DNA of 64,000 nucleotides from Geomonas oryzae (GTDB lineage: Bacteria > Desulfobacterota > Desulfuromonadia > Geobacterales > Geobacteraceae): the NCBI RefSeq assembly GCF_004117875.1, contig NZ_RAHW01000001.1, positions 372,001 to 436,000 of the forward strand, written 5' to 3'. Position 1 is the stretch's first letter. Every line of letters starts with the position of its first letter. Below are positions 53,506-62,242 of the stretch, piece by piece. The notes under the pieces were generated by a model that saw only the letters and a list, made by a program, of their open reading frames with translations, was not told the DNA's origin and made no database searches. The position numbers and the translations under genes are program-made.

Positions 53506-54196
53506 CCTCCCGCCGCGCGTTGCGCTCCTCGGAAAGCCGGCGCATGATCTCCTCGAGCTGCGCGTCGAAGCCGGCGTCGATGTTGCCGCGCACCGTCTCC
53601 ACGACGCACGCGGCGGGCCCAAGCGTGGGGTCCTCGCGCAGAACGATCTTCTTGCGGTCCCGGCTGAGCGCCTGGAACTGGGGGGAGTAGGCCACCACCT
53701 GGTACTCCTCCGGGTTCAGCCGGACCACGATCTCCCCCTCGTCGGCGGCAAGCTCCACCGCGCCGTGCACGAGGTTCGCGATCAGCCCCGGGTCGATGGC
53801 GAGTTCGCGCATCATCACCTTGCGGGCGATCATCACCGAGAGCTTCAGGAGGTCCTCCTCCGCCTCGTGCAGGAGCTGGCCGCGCACCGCGCCGGTGGCC
53901 AAGAGGGCCTGGGCCATCGCCTCGCTCACCTTGGCGAGATCCTCCTCGGCCTGCTGCCTACCCTTCTTCATCCCTTCCGCGTGCGCCTGCTGGATCCTCC
54001 TGAGTGCCTCCTCCTCGGCTATCATCTCCGGGGGGACCTCCGGTTCCTCTTCCTCGACCGGCAGCGGTTCCTCGCCCGCGAGGGAAACCTGGCGGAACAC
54101 GTCCTGCCCCGGGGGGGGGACCAGTTCGTTGCCGAGCGGCTCCAGGGTGAAGGCCTGGGACTCGAACCCCTTCCTGATGATCTTAGACGAGGACAT
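53486..54196 (-). CDS. fliH: Flagellar export ATPase regulator FliH
   Basis: 236 residues. A helical central region rich in Glu/Arg/Gln (EEEALRRIQQAHAEGMKKGR, AEEDLAKVSEAMAQALLATG) and a C-terminal domain with VMIARKVMMRELAIDPGLIA and VRLNPEEYQVVAYSP, like V-type ATPase subunit E. FliH holds FliI in check. It overlaps fliG by 14 bp. Confidence 0.93.
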   Translation of the reverse strand: MSSSKIIRKGFESQAFTLEPLGNELVPPPGQDVFRQVSLAGEEPLPVEEEEPEVPPEMIAEEEALRRIQQAHAEGMKKGRQQAEEDLAKVSEAMAQALLATGAVRGQLLHEAEEDLLKLSVMIARKVMMRELAIDPGLIANLVHGAVELAADEGEIVVRLNPEEYQVVAYSPQFQALSRDRKKIVLREDPTLGPAACVVETVRGNIDAGFDAQLEEIMRRLSEERNARREDENGGN

Positions 54197-55175
54197 CTTC
54201 CGCCCCGCGTCCCGCGATGACCACCTTCCCTTCCTCCTCCATCTTCCGGACGATCTTGATGATCTCGCTCTGCGCCTTCTCGACGTCGGAAAGGCGTACC
54301 GGCCCCATGACCTCCAGGTCCTCCTTGATCATCTCCGCCGCACGGCTGGAGATGTTGCGGAAGATCTTGTCCTTCACCTCGTCCGGCGAAGTCTTCATGG
54401 CGAGGGTGAGGGTGTCGTTGGAGACCTCGCGCATGATGGACTGGATGGCGCGGTCGTCCAGCTTGAAGATGTCCTCGAAGGTGAAGAGGTGCTTCCTGAT
54501 CACCTCGGCCAGAGGCGGGTTCATGGTGTCGAGTTTGTCGAGGATCTTCTTCTCGCGGCTTCTGTCGAGATGCGCGAACATGTCGACCACCTTCTCGACG
54601 CCGCCCACCTTGAAGCGCTGCACGCCGCCCAGGGCGGTCAGCTCCACCCGGATCACCTCGTCGATCTCGGAGAGGATCTCGGGGGAGACCTGGTCGACCT
54701 CGGCGATCCTGATCACCACCTCGGCCTGCAGCTCCTGCGGCAGGAGTGCGATGATCTCGCTGGTCTGCTTAGGCTTCAGCTTGGCGAGCACCACGGCGAT
54801 GGTCTGCGGATGCTCCTGGGAGAAGAAGTTCGCGATGGTGCGGGGGTCCATGGTGGAGAGGAGGTCGGCCATGTCGCCGATGCCGGAGGTGCGGATCTCC
54901 TGCAGCAGGGTCTCGGCGCGCAGGGGACCAAGGGCCTTCTCGAGGATCTTCTTGACGAACTCCTCCCCCTGGGAGAAGAAGCCGGTCTCGGGGTTCGTGA
55001 TGTCGGTGAACTCCTCCACCACCGACGCGATCTCCTCGCGCGGCACGTGGCCCAGTTTCGACATGCTCTGGCTGATCCTCTTTATGTCGCCGTCGTCCAT
55101 GTGGCCGAAGACCTTGGCGGTTGCCTCGGGGCCCAGATATAAAAGGAGTATGGCGGCCTTTTCGGCTCCGGTCAT
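54183..55175 (-). CDS. fliG: Flagellar motor switch protein FliG
   Basis: 330 residues. Three armadillo-like domains: the N-terminal MTGAEKAAILLLYLGPEATA (FliF-binding), a middle domain with the EHPQTIAVVLAKLKPKQTSE region (the EHPQ motif), and a C-terminal torque domain with LFTFEDIFKLDDRAIQSIMR and VSNDTLTLAMKTSPDEVKDK (charged torque helix). Length is standard. AGGTGC precedes the ATG. Confidence 0.97.
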   Translation of the reverse strand: MTGAEKAAILLLYLGPEATAKVFGHMDDGDIKRISQSMSKLGHVPREEIASVVEEFTDITNPETGFFSQGEEFVKKILEKALGPLRAETLLQEIRTSGIGDMADLLSTMDPRTIANFFSQEHPQTIAVVLAKLKPKQTSEIIALLPQELQAEVVIRIAEVDQVSPEILSEIDEVIRVELTALGGVQRFKVGGVEKVVDMFAHLDRSREKKILDKLDTMNPPLAEVIRKHLFTFEDIFKLDDRAIQSIMREVSNDTLTLAMKTSPDEVKDKIFRNISSRAAEMIKEDLEVMGPVRLSDVEKAQSEIIKIVRKMEEEGKVVIAGRGAEDVLV

Positions 55176-55204
55176 GCTGCACCTCTAGGGGTCGTGGATT
55201 TCAT

Positions 55205-56779
55205 CTAGTCCTTGCGCGTCAGCCAGTTCTGCAGGATCTGGGCGGCCTGGTAGGGGTCCTGCTTGACCTTCTCCACCAGCTCGATCTGGGTGACCCTCAT
55301 CTTCTCCTGGGCGAGCTTCTGCATCTCGAGCATGTGTGCCTGCTCGGCGTCGTCCTGGATCGGCATGAAGGAGGAGGCGGGCTTCTTCTCCACCTTGAGC
55401 ATCTTCAGAAGCGGGCGGATCACGAACAGGATCAGGGCGAGGAAGCCGAGCCCGATCAGGCCGTTCTTGATCAGGGCCTGCACGATGGGGGCGTCGTACC
55501 ACTGGGGCTTCTCGCCCGCGCCCTCGCCGGTCTCCTGGAACGGGATGTTGGCCACGGTCACCTGGTCGCCGCGCTCGGCGTTGAAGCCGACCGCGCTCTT
55601 CACCAGCGCATCGATCTTCTGCATCTCGTCCGGGGTGCGCGGCTGGTATTTCGGGTTAGACCCGGGCTTCGCGCCGACCGGGAGGTCGTACTTGCCGTCC
55701 ACCAGCACCGCGACCGACACCTTGGAGAGCGCCCCCACCGGCTCGATGATGCGGGCCGTGGAGCGGCTCACCTCGTAGTTCAGGGTTTCGTCGGTCTTGG
55801 AGCCGCCGCCGGACTGTCCCGCGCCGCCCGGCGCGGTGCGCCCGAGGTTCGTCTGCGCTCCCGGGACGCCGGAGGCGGTGGCCGTGGTGCCCCCCTTCTC
55901 CTCGCTTCTCTGTTCGCTCCTTACCGCGGCGGACTCGGGGTCGTAACGCTCCTCGTACTTCTCGACCTGCTTGAAGTCGAAGGTCGCGGTGACGCGGGCC
56001 ACGCACTTGCCGGAGCCGACCACGCGGTCCAGAAGGCTCTGCAGCTTGTCTTCCTGGGTCTTCTCGAAGTTCCTCTGGGTTTCCTGGCGCGATCCGGTCA
56101 GCTTGCTGGCGGGGTCGGAAGCGGTGTTGCCGGAGAGCATCTTGCCGCGGCTGTCCAAAACGGTCACCTGCTCGGGGTCCATCCCCTCTATGGAGGAGGC
56201 GACCAGGTGTACGATCCCCTGCACCTCGGCTTCCCTGAGGCCGCGGTTCGACTTCATCTTCAGTACGACCGAGGCGGTGGCCGGTTTCTCGGCGTCCTTG
56301 AAGAGCGTCTTCTCCGGGATGGCTAAGTGCACGCGGGCCGACTCGACCCCGGCGATCTGGGCGATGGTGCGCGAGAGCTCACCCTGCAGGGCGCGCTGGT
56401 AGTTGAGCTTCTGCACGAACTCGGTCATGCCGAAGTTCTTGCGGTCGAAGATCTCGTAGCCTACCCCGCCTCCCTGCGGGAGCCCGTCGCTCGCCATGGA
56501 GAGCCTCAGGTCGTAGACCTTGTCCGAGGGGACCATGATCGCCTTGCCGTCGTCGGTGATCTGGTACGGCACCTTCTGCTCTTTCAATTTTTTGACGATC
56601 TCGCCGGCGTCATCGCTTGTCAGGTTGGCGAAGAGCGGACGGTAGTCCGTCTTGTTCGCCACGGTGATGAGCGCCGCGAACGCGAGGAGCGAGGCGAGCG
56701 CCACACCACCCACGACGAGCCGCTTCCCGGTCGACAGAGCGAGAAAAGGTTCCAGCAATTTTTTAAGCCCTTCCGGCAT
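55205..56779 (-). CDS. fliF: Flagellar MS-ring protein FliF
   Basis: 524 residues. N-terminal TM (KRLVVGGVALASLLAFAALI), the ring-building domain (DYRPLFANLTSDDAGEIVKK, YQRALQGELSRTIAQIAGVE, ARVHLAIPEKTLFKD), a low-complexity Gly/Thr region (GTTATASGVPGAQTN), a second TM (LIKNGLIGLGFLALILFVIR) and the C-terminal FliG-binding end (PYQAAQILQNWLTRKD). GGAGACACC is upstream of the ATG. Confidence 0.97.
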   Translation of the reverse strand: MPEGLKKLLEPFLALSTGKRLVVGGVALASLLAFAALITVANKTDYRPLFANLTSDDAGEIVKKLKEQKVPYQITDDGKAIMVPSDKVYDLRLSMASDGLPQGGGVGYEIFDRKNFGMTEFVQKLNYQRALQGELSRTIAQIAGVESARVHLAIPEKTLFKDAEKPATASVVLKMKSNRGLREAEVQGIVHLVASSIEGMDPEQVTVLDSRGKMLSGNTASDPASKLTGSRQETQRNFEKTQEDKLQSLLDRVVGSGKCVARVTATFDFKQVEKYEERYDPESAAVRSEQRSEEKGGTTATASGVPGAQTNLGRTAPGGAGQSGGGSKTDETLNYEVSRSTARIIEPVGALSKVSVAVLVDGKYDLPVGAKPGSNPKYQPRTPDEMQKIDALVKSAVGFNAERGDQVTVANIPFQETGEGAGEKPQWYDAPIVQALIKNGLIGLGFLALILFVIRPLLKMLKVEKKPASSFMPIQDDAEQAHMLEMQKLAQEKMRVTQIELVEKVKQDPYQAAQILQNWLTRKD

Positions 56780-56800
56780 GGTGTCTCCAAGTTATGCAGG

Positions 56801-57112
56801 TTATACCGGCATCCTCATGATCTCCTGGTACGCCTCGACCGCCTTGTTGCGCACCTGCGTCAGGAGCTGGAAGGAGATGTTCGCCTTTTCCACCGCGAGC
56901 ATGACCTCGTGCAGCCCTTTCCCCTCGCCGGTCGCCATCGCCTGGATCGACTTGTCGGCGGTCGCCTGCTGCTCGTTCACCTTGGAGACCATCTCCTCGA
57001 GGAAGCTGCCGAAGCCGACGGTGGGGTTTGCCTGGGTGGCCTGCGCCTCCTTGGCGGGAAAGGCCTGCGCGAGGCCGTCTACCTTGGTGAGTGCCGAAAT
57101 TTCCATTGCCAT
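56801..57112 (-). CDS. fliE: Flagellar hook-basal body protein FliE
   Basis: 103 residues: GFGSFLEEMVSKVNEQQATA, then MATGEGKGLHEVMLAVEKAN and FQLLTQVRNKAVEAYQEIMR, the FliE core that joins MS-ring to rod. GGAGG-TAATCA precedes the ATG. Confidence 0.97.
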   Translation of the reverse strand: MAMEISALTKVDGLAQAFPAKEAQATQANPTVGFGSFLEEMVSKVNEQQATADKSIQAMATGEGKGLHEVMLAVEKANISFQLLTQVRNKAVEAYQEIMRMPV

Positions 57113-57126
57113 TGATTACCTCCTCG

Positions 57127-57564
57127 CTAGCGCAGCAGATCGAGCGTCTTGAGAGCCATGCTCTTCGCCGCGTTGGTCGCGGTGATGTTAGCCTCGTAGC
57201 TGCGGCTTGCGGTGATCATGTCCGCCATCTCCTCGACGACGTTGATGTTGGGATAAGCCACGTACCCGTTCGGGTCCGCGTCCGGGTGCCCCGGCTCGTA
57301 CTGCATTCTCGGGGGGCGCTGGTCCTCGTTCACCTGGGTGACCTGGACGCTGCGGGCGTCGTTGGCGCGGGAGAGCGCCGCGCCGAATGAGCCGGCCTCC
57401 TTGAGCGGGGTGGCGGTGAAGACCGCGTCCTTGCGCCGGTACGGGCCCCCTTCCGCGGTCCTGGTGGAATTGACGTTGGCCAGGTTGGAGGAGATGAGGT
57501 TCATCCTGGTGCGCTCGGCGGCGAGGGCCGAAGCGCTGATATCCATCGAGGTGAAAAAGTCCAT
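57127..57564 (-). CDS. flgC: Flagellar proximal rod protein FlgC
   Basis: 145 residues. N-terminal MDISASALAAERTRMNLISS, NLANVNSTRTAEGGPYRRKD and the C-terminal NVVEEMADMITASRSYEANI plus NAAKSMALKTLDLLR, standard FlgC. Its ATG overlaps the flgB stop by 1 bp (TAATG). Confidence 0.97.
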   Translation of the reverse strand: MDFFTSMDISASALAAERTRMNLISSNLANVNSTRTAEGGPYRRKDAVFTATPLKEAGSFGAALSRANDARSVQVTQVNEDQRPPRMQYEPGHPDADPNGYVAYPNINVVEEMADMITASRSYEANITATNAAKSMALKTLDLLR

Positions 57565-57983
57565 TATAAGGTACCCCTTATCGCCTGCTTCAACTCATCG
57601 AACTTCTTGCTGAGAAGCTGCACGCCGGCGTTGTACATGATCTGGTTCTCGGCCAGCCGCCCCATCTCGGTCTCCATCTCGACGCCGTTGCCGTCCGGGC
57701 TCATACTGCGCGTGCCGACCTCGACCACGTCCCCCTGCACCCGCTCCAGCGATGCGGCGCGCCCCTTGAGCGGGATGTGGCGCGGGTTGGTGACCCCGCT
57801 TTCCTTCACCCCCCCTTTGAGGGCGCTTTTCAGCTGGCTCTCGAAAGAGACGTCGGTTGGCGTGTAGCCGGGGGTCTCCACGTTGGCGAGGTTCGACGAG
57901 ATCATCGTCTGCCGCTTGGCCCTGAGATCCAGGGTCTTCCCCAGAAGTTCAACGGTCGTCCCGAATATTCCTTGTACTGGCAT
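57564..57983 (-). CDS. flgB: Flagellar proximal rod protein FlgB
   Basis: 139 residues from the ATG at 57981-57983 (AAGGAGGAAG 4 nt upstream). LRAKRQTMISSNLANVETPG and YTPTDVSFESQLKSAL, then GRLAENQIMYNAGVQLLSKK FliE/FlgC-like ends. First gene of the 13-gene flagellar block reaching to 46946. Confidence 0.96.
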   Translation of the reverse strand: MPVQGIFGTTVELLGKTLDLRAKRQTMISSNLANVETPGYTPTDVSFESQLKSALKGGVKESGVTNPRHIPLKGRAASLERVQGDVVEVGTRSMSPDGNGVEMETEMGRLAENQIMYNAGVQLLSKKFDELKQAIRGTL

Positions 57984-58012
57984 GTGCTTCCTCCTTGTCG
58001 CCAAGCTGCAGC

Positions 58013-58028
58013 AGCAAAAGCCGTACCA
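58013..58028 (-). promoter_or_regulatory. Sigma54 promoter of the flgB block
   Basis: On the minus strand: TGGTACGGCTTTTGCT, one change from the consensus TGGCACGnnnnTTGCT, with correct GG-N10-GC spacing. It lies 30 bp before the flgB ATG. Confidence 0.85.
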
Positions 58029-58096
58029 GCGCGACAGGTCCCTGTTATCGGCAGCTTGCACGCGCCGACGACAGCAAAGTCATATTTCTGACAGCG

Positions 58097-60208
58097 TCAG
58101 GGGAGTTGCCCGGCGATCTTCATGCGCCAGTTGAGGTCGTTCAGCGCCTCGCCGGCCAGCTTGCCCCAGGTCCCCCCCGTGGCGGTCGCCTTCTCCCAGC
58201 TTCCCTTCGCCTCGCGCACCGCCCCGAGCTTCAGTTGCAGCTCGCCTGCCTTGAACAGGAACTGCCCCGCCATCTCGCCGCCGGCGACGCTTGCGCCGAC
58301 CTGGCAGGCCGCGAGGGCGTGCGGGTAATCCTTCACCTCGGCGAGCTCGACGGCGAGGTTGTAGTAGGCGTCCGGGAGGAGGGGATTGCCGCTTTTCGCG
58401 CTCGTCGTGAAACGGACCAGGCTGCGCACCGCGCCGCCGTGATCTTTGGCGGCCTGGAGCGCCTTGCCGAGGTAGTACTCGCTGTCGGGGAGAGCGGCCT
58501 TGGCCTTGGGTGCCTTCAGGAAGGCGAGCTGCGCCGCCGCCCCGGGGAGGTCCCCCTTCTCGAAGGCGAGCCGCCCGAGCTGCTCCCGCACCCTGCCGAG
58601 GTTGGGGTCGCGCGGGTAGCGCCCGAGGAAGTCGCGCGCCGTCGCCTCGGCCAGCGGTGCGTTCCCCAAGACGACCGCGTCGTCCACCATGCGCGAAAGC
58701 ATGAAGGGGGCGCTCGAAGCAGCCCAGTTCTTGCCGTCCAGGTAGTTGAAGAGCTCGAGCTCCTGCGCCGTCTTCCCGGTCTTCTCGAAGGCCTGGGAGA
58801 GCCGCGGCGCGAAGCCCGCGTCGCCGAAGCAGCGTGAGAGGTACTCGCGGTTGTCCATGGCGAGGCGCACGAGCCCCTCGTCGTTGCCGGCCGCGGCGGT
58901 CTCCTGGTAGACGGGGAACAGGATCTCCTCGCGCATCTTGCTGAGGACGGTGGAGAAGATGCCGCGCGGGTAGCGCCGGTTGTAGGTCACCGCCGCTTCG
59001 AGCGCATCCTTCGGGGGGGCGTAGAGCGCGAGCAGCAGCGACATCTTGAAGAGCGCCTCGTCACGGGAGGAGGGGTCGCCGGGCTCGCCGTAAATCGCCT
59101 GGTACCTGGCGAGGAGCTGCCGGTAGCGGTCCCGCGAGATGGAGAAGAGCGCGCGGTCGGCAAGCTTCAGGCGCGCCCTCCCCGCGGCGGCGCTCCCATC
59201 GGCGTACATGACCACGCTGCGGTACATGGCAAGGGCGGCCTCCTTCTGCCCGTTGCGCTCGATCAGGTCGGCGAGCCGGTTCAAAAGCTCGGCCTGGTAC
59301 GGGGTGCCGACGTAGCGGTCCATGAGGCGCAGCAGCATCCTCCTGGCGCCGGGGAAGTCGCCGGTGCGCGCGAGGGCGTCGGAGTAAGGCTGCATCAGCT
59401 CGGGTGCCTGGTTCAGGTACCCGGGCCAGAGGGTTTCGGCATTGCGGAAGGAGGCGAGCGCCTCCTGGTGTCGTCCCAGCTTCTCGTACGCCTCGCCCGA
59501 ACGGAAAGAGGCGAGCGCCTTCACGCGATCCCCCTTCTTGTCGAACATGGCGAAGACGTTCACCGCCTCCTCGGCGCGGTCCCGGTACAAAAGGCTTTCC
59601 CCCTGTTGAAACAAAAGCGCCTCACCCTCGGGGAGGAGCTCTTTCAGGAGCTTCCCGTCCGTAGGCGAGAAGGGAACCCCGCCCGGCTCGGCATCGAAAT
59701 CGCGCACGAAGCGCTCGGTGCCGGAGAGGATCGGCTCGCGCCCCGGTGCTATGTCCACCCGGCTCACGCGCGTCATCGCCGGTCCGATGTCGATGGAAAG
59801 GACGCTCGGGTTGGCGCAGGAGATCGCTTGCGCCGAGGCATCGGCCACGCGCACCGGGACCGAGACGTTCAGTACGCCGCGCGTCTCGGAGGCGTTGACC
59901 CCCGCGATCATACGGTCGTTCAGGTTGCGCAGCTTTTTGAAGCTCGGGGCGTCGGCATCGCGCACCTCGAGCCGTACCCGCCCGGGGAGGACGCGCAGCG
60001 TGTAATCCGGCGGAGAGAGGAAAGAGAGGCTGACCCTGGTGAACCCTTGGTGGGGATATACGGCGACGCGCAGCAGTCGATTTTGCTGCTGTGCGAAGGC
60101 GCCCGTCGGGAGCGCGCAGGCGAAGAGCGTCGTGACGAGCCCCAGGAGGAGCCACGGTCTGGTTTTGCGCGGAAAGCGGATCATGGGAGAGTGCATGGCA
60201 AAAGGCAT
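58097..60208 (-). CDS. Exported TPR protein with N-terminal AMIN-like domain
   Basis: 703 residues. Signal peptide from about residue 20 (LLLGLVTTLFACALPTGAFA, likely cleaved before QQQ), an AMIN-like beta domain (about 45-145: LLRVAVYPHQGFTRVSLSFL, LRVLPGRVRLEVRDADAPSF), then at least ten TPR-like helical repeats (for example VKALASFRSGEAYEKLGRHQ, PGARRMLLRLMDRYVGTPYQ, AAAQLAFLKAPKAKAALPDS, EAKGSWEKATATGGTWG). AMIN domains target proteins to the cell wall or secretins. It directly precedes flgB on the same strand, so a role in motility-organelle assembly or its sensing is possible. The start (60208, 60196 or 60184) is uncertain; no ribosome site is clear. Confidence 0.78.
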   Translation of the reverse strand: MPFAMHSPMIRFPRKTRPWLLLGLVTTLFACALPTGAFAQQQNRLLRVAVYPHQGFTRVSLSFLSPPDYTLRVLPGRVRLEVRDADAPSFKKLRNLNDRMIAGVNASETRGVLNVSVPVRVADASAQAISCANPSVLSIDIGPAMTRVSRVDIAPGREPILSGTERFVRDFDAEPGGVPFSPTDGKLLKELLPEGEALLFQQGESLLYRDRAEEAVNVFAMFDKKGDRVKALASFRSGEAYEKLGRHQEALASFRNAETLWPGYLNQAPELMQPYSDALARTGDFPGARRMLLRLMDRYVGTPYQAELLNRLADLIERNGQKEAALAMYRSVVMYADGSAAAGRARLKLADRALFSISRDRYRQLLARYQAIYGEPGDPSSRDEALFKMSLLLALYAPPKDALEAAVTYNRRYPRGIFSTVLSKMREEILFPVYQETAAAGNDEGLVRLAMDNREYLSRCFGDAGFAPRLSQAFEKTGKTAQELELFNYLDGKNWAASSAPFMLSRMVDDAVVLGNAPLAEATARDFLGRYPRDPNLGRVREQLGRLAFEKGDLPGAAAQLAFLKAPKAKAALPDSEYYLGKALQAAKDHGGAVRSLVRFTTSAKSGNPLLPDAYYNLAVELAEVKDYPHALAACQVGASVAGGEMAGQFLFKAGELQLKLGAVREAKGSWEKATATGGTWGKLAGEALNDLNWRMKIAGQLP

Positions 60209-60316
60209 GCCGTAGCGGCGCGGGATGCGCCGTCACGCCAAGCTACCGATACTGCGGGGTTTTATCCGGGGAGATTTTTCCGGCGGCGCCGAAAGAGGGG
60301 CCGGCGCGCCGCGCCA

Positions 60317-60352
60317 GTCAAAAAAACTGCGGCGGGGGATGTTTTTTTGACT
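60317..60352. terminator. Bidirectional-looking terminator after the CheC-like gene
   Basis: Perfect inverted repeat AGTCAAAAAAAC...GTTTTTTTGACT (12-bp arms, 12-nt loop) with A7/T7 arms. It follows the stop of the CheC-like gene by 6 bp on the minus strand. Confidence 0.65.
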
Positions 60353-60358
60353 CGTGCG

Positions 60359-61360
60359 TCAGTGCAGGAATTTCGCCACTTTCTCGGTGAGCTCGTGCGG
60401 CTCGAAGGGGGGCATCACCACACCCTTCACCCCCGCCTTGAGCGCTTTGAGGACCGCGGTCCGGGTCCATTCGTGGGCGCAAAGGAGCACGGCGCCGCCG
60501 CTTCGATCTACGAGCGGCACCACCCGCTTGCAGATGGCGAGGTCGCGGTCGGTGGTGTTTTTGAGCGAGATGAAGGCGACCCTCACCTCCCCTTGGGCAA
60601 AGAGCCCCGGGAGATCGGCCCCGAGTGGGGCGTCGATGAGGTTCATGCCGCTGTCGGCAAGCCCCTCCACCAGCTCCCGGCGCGCGTCGTCGTCGCCCAG
60701 CACCAGGATGGAGGCCGCAGGAGCCTCCTCCTCGACCTCCGCCTCGACCTCGGGCGCGGCCGCTTCGACCGCCGCCTCTTCCGGCTGGGGATCGAACAGG
60801 TTCGCCAGCGGGTGCGGGATCAGGATGTCCACCATGTTCATCTCGTGCCCCTCGATCTGCAGGGGGGCACGGTACATCAGGTATTCTCCGTCCGGGAAGG
60901 GGACGTCGTCGGTGAGGGGGTCGGTCCCCGGCACGTACTTCTGCGGCGGAAGGAGCTTCAGGTGCACCTTGTCGGGGAGGTTCGGCTGGAACACCGAGTT
61001 GAAGGAGCCGATGATCTGGTTGGCGATCTCGCCGAAGGCGTCCACGTCGTCCGGCTCCTGGATGGAAAGCCTGCGTTTCTCCTGGATCCTGGGCCCCGGG
61101 ATCCCCAGGAGGATGGAGCTCATCACGATGGTGTCGCCAAGCGAAAAGAGGAGGTAGAAGAAGCCCGGATACGCCTCGCGCGACTCCACCCCGACCACGT
61201 AGATCGGGTTGTCCTCGTCACCCAGGTAGCTCTTGCGGTTGGTGTTGAGGACATCGGAAGCCGCCACGGACATGGCCTGGCCCAGGAGCATGCCGCTCTC
61301 CTCGCCCGCCTGCTTCATCGCGGCATCCAGCATCGATTGTAGTTTTTCGAATCCGGCCAT
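60359..61360 (-). CDS. CheC/FliY-like protein with C-terminal degenerate receiver domain
   Basis: 333 residues. The N-terminal domain (about 1-190) is CheC/CheX-like, with the phosphatase signature E111-x2-N114 in DVDAFGEIANQIIGSFNSVF. An Ala/Glu-rich linker (194-215) leads to a receiver-like fold (217-333). In it the acidic pocket remains (LGDDDARRE, Asp223-225), but the phospho-Asp position is Ser265 in VAFISLKN and the conserved Lys is Pro317 in VMPPFEP. The second half is therefore a pseudo-receiver. It is third in a likely cheY-cheX operon (13 bp after cheX). It may dephosphorylate CheY-P or scaffold it. Confidence 0.82.
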   Translation of the reverse strand: MAGFEKLQSMLDAAMKQAGEESGMLLGQAMSVAASDVLNTNRKSYLGDEDNPIYVVGVESREAYPGFFYLLFSLGDTIVMSSILLGIPGPRIQEKRRLSIQEPDDVDAFGEIANQIIGSFNSVFQPNLPDKVHLKLLPPQKYVPGTDPLTDDVPFPDGEYLMYRAPLQIEGHEMNMVDILIPHPLANLFDPQPEEAAVEAAAPEVEAEVEEEAPAASILVLGDDDARRELVEGLADSGMNLIDAPLGADLPGLFAQGEVRVAFISLKNTTDRDLAICKRVVPLVDRSGGAVLLCAHEWTRTAVLKALKAGVKGVVMPPFEPHELTEKVAKFLH

Positions 61361-61373
61361 TTGAATCTACCGC

Positions 61374-61883
61374 CTAGACTTCCTTCCTGAGTTTGAGCCC
61401 GACAAGGAACCGGTCACCCTCGTTGGTGAAGGGGATGATGACGCAGTCGCTGTCGGCCATCGAGTTGACCGTGTAGTCCTCTCCCGAGATCACCGTCGGG
61501 ATGGAGAGGTTGATGTCGAGCCCCCCCTTGGAGAGGATCTGCTTCACGTAGCCGCCGAGCATGTTGGCGATCTCGCCCAGGGCGTCGTTCACGTCCTCGC
61601 CCACCTCGTCCACGTCCATGCCGAGCATGTTCGAGGTGATCCTGAGTGCCAGGTGCTGCGGGCAGTGGATCGAGAGGATGCCGGTGTAGGTCCCTGCCAG
61701 GCCGACCATGCCGGTGACCGAGCAGTGGAAGGAGGTGACGGGCTCCTTCAGGGGATAACTATCCTCGAGGGCCATCATCACCATGGTTTCGAACACCTCT
61801 TTGGTGGCGTTGATGACGTAAGTGGCCAGGTCCGCCTCCTGCAGGTGTGTCGCGGTAGCGATTTCCTGGTTGAGGGACATCAT
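61374..61883 (-). CDS. cheX: Chemotaxis phosphatase CheX
   Basis: 169 residues from the ATG at 61881-61883, which overlaps the cheY stop (GGAGG 6 nt upstream; the second ATG at 61880 is also possible). EVFETMVMMALEDSYPLKEP, GTYTGILSIHCPQHLALRIT and the catalytic VNDALGEIANMLGGYVKQIL (E-x2-N) are CheX features. CheX dephosphorylates CheY-P. Its pairing with cheY in the same operon is functional. Confidence 0.92.
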   Translation of the reverse strand: MMSLNQEIATATHLQEADLATYVINATKEVFETMVMMALEDSYPLKEPVTSFHCSVTGMVGLAGTYTGILSIHCPQHLALRITSNMLGMDVDEVGEDVNDALGEIANMLGGYVKQILSKGGLDINLSIPTVISGEDYTVNSMADSDCVIIPFTNEGDRFLVGLKLRKEV

Positions 61884-62242
61884 AAGAGTCCTCCGAGCTT
61901 CTCGTTCAACTGGTCCGGTGTGAACGGCTTTTTGATGCTGTCGCTGGCGCCGTTGCTGATCGCTTCCTTGAGGATGTCCTCGCCACCCTCGGTGGTGATC
62001 ATGACGATCGGGGTGTTCACTCCCTTGCCCCGGACGCACTTGATGAATTCGAGCCCGTCCATGTTCGGCATGTTGATGTCGGACAGGATCAGGTCGATGG
62101 TTTTGCCTTCCATGGCGGAGAGTGCCTCGATGCCGTCGCCGGCCTCGTAGATGTCGTCTACCGGAAGCCCCGCCTGGCGCAGGCTGCGGGAAATGATCTT
62201 TCTCATGGTCGAGGAATCGTCCACTATCAATACGTTGCCCAT
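61880..62242 (-). CDS. cheY: Single-domain chemotaxis response regulator CheY
   Basis: 120 residues, one receiver: VLIVDDSSTMRKIISRSLRQ (Asp8, Asp9), phospho-Asp55 in LILSDINMPNMDGLEF, Thr in VMITTEGGE and Lys in DSIKKPFTPDQL. Single-domain regulators of this kind bind FliM. It comes from a sigma28-type promoter at 62344-62371 and overlaps cheX by 4 bp. Confidence 0.95.
   Translation of the reverse strand: MGNVLIVDDSSTMRKIISRSLRQAGLPVDDIYEAGDGIEALSAMEGKTIDLILSDINMPNMDGLEFIKCVRGKGVNTPIVMITTEGGEDILKEAISNGASDSIKKPFTPDQLNEKLGGLL

Noticed and set aside
60200-60260. GCTACCGATACTGCGGGG resembling the 3' part of a c-di-GMP (GEMM) riboswitch
   Set aside because: The 5' half of the GEMM fold is missing and the neighbouring genes are in the wrong orientation.
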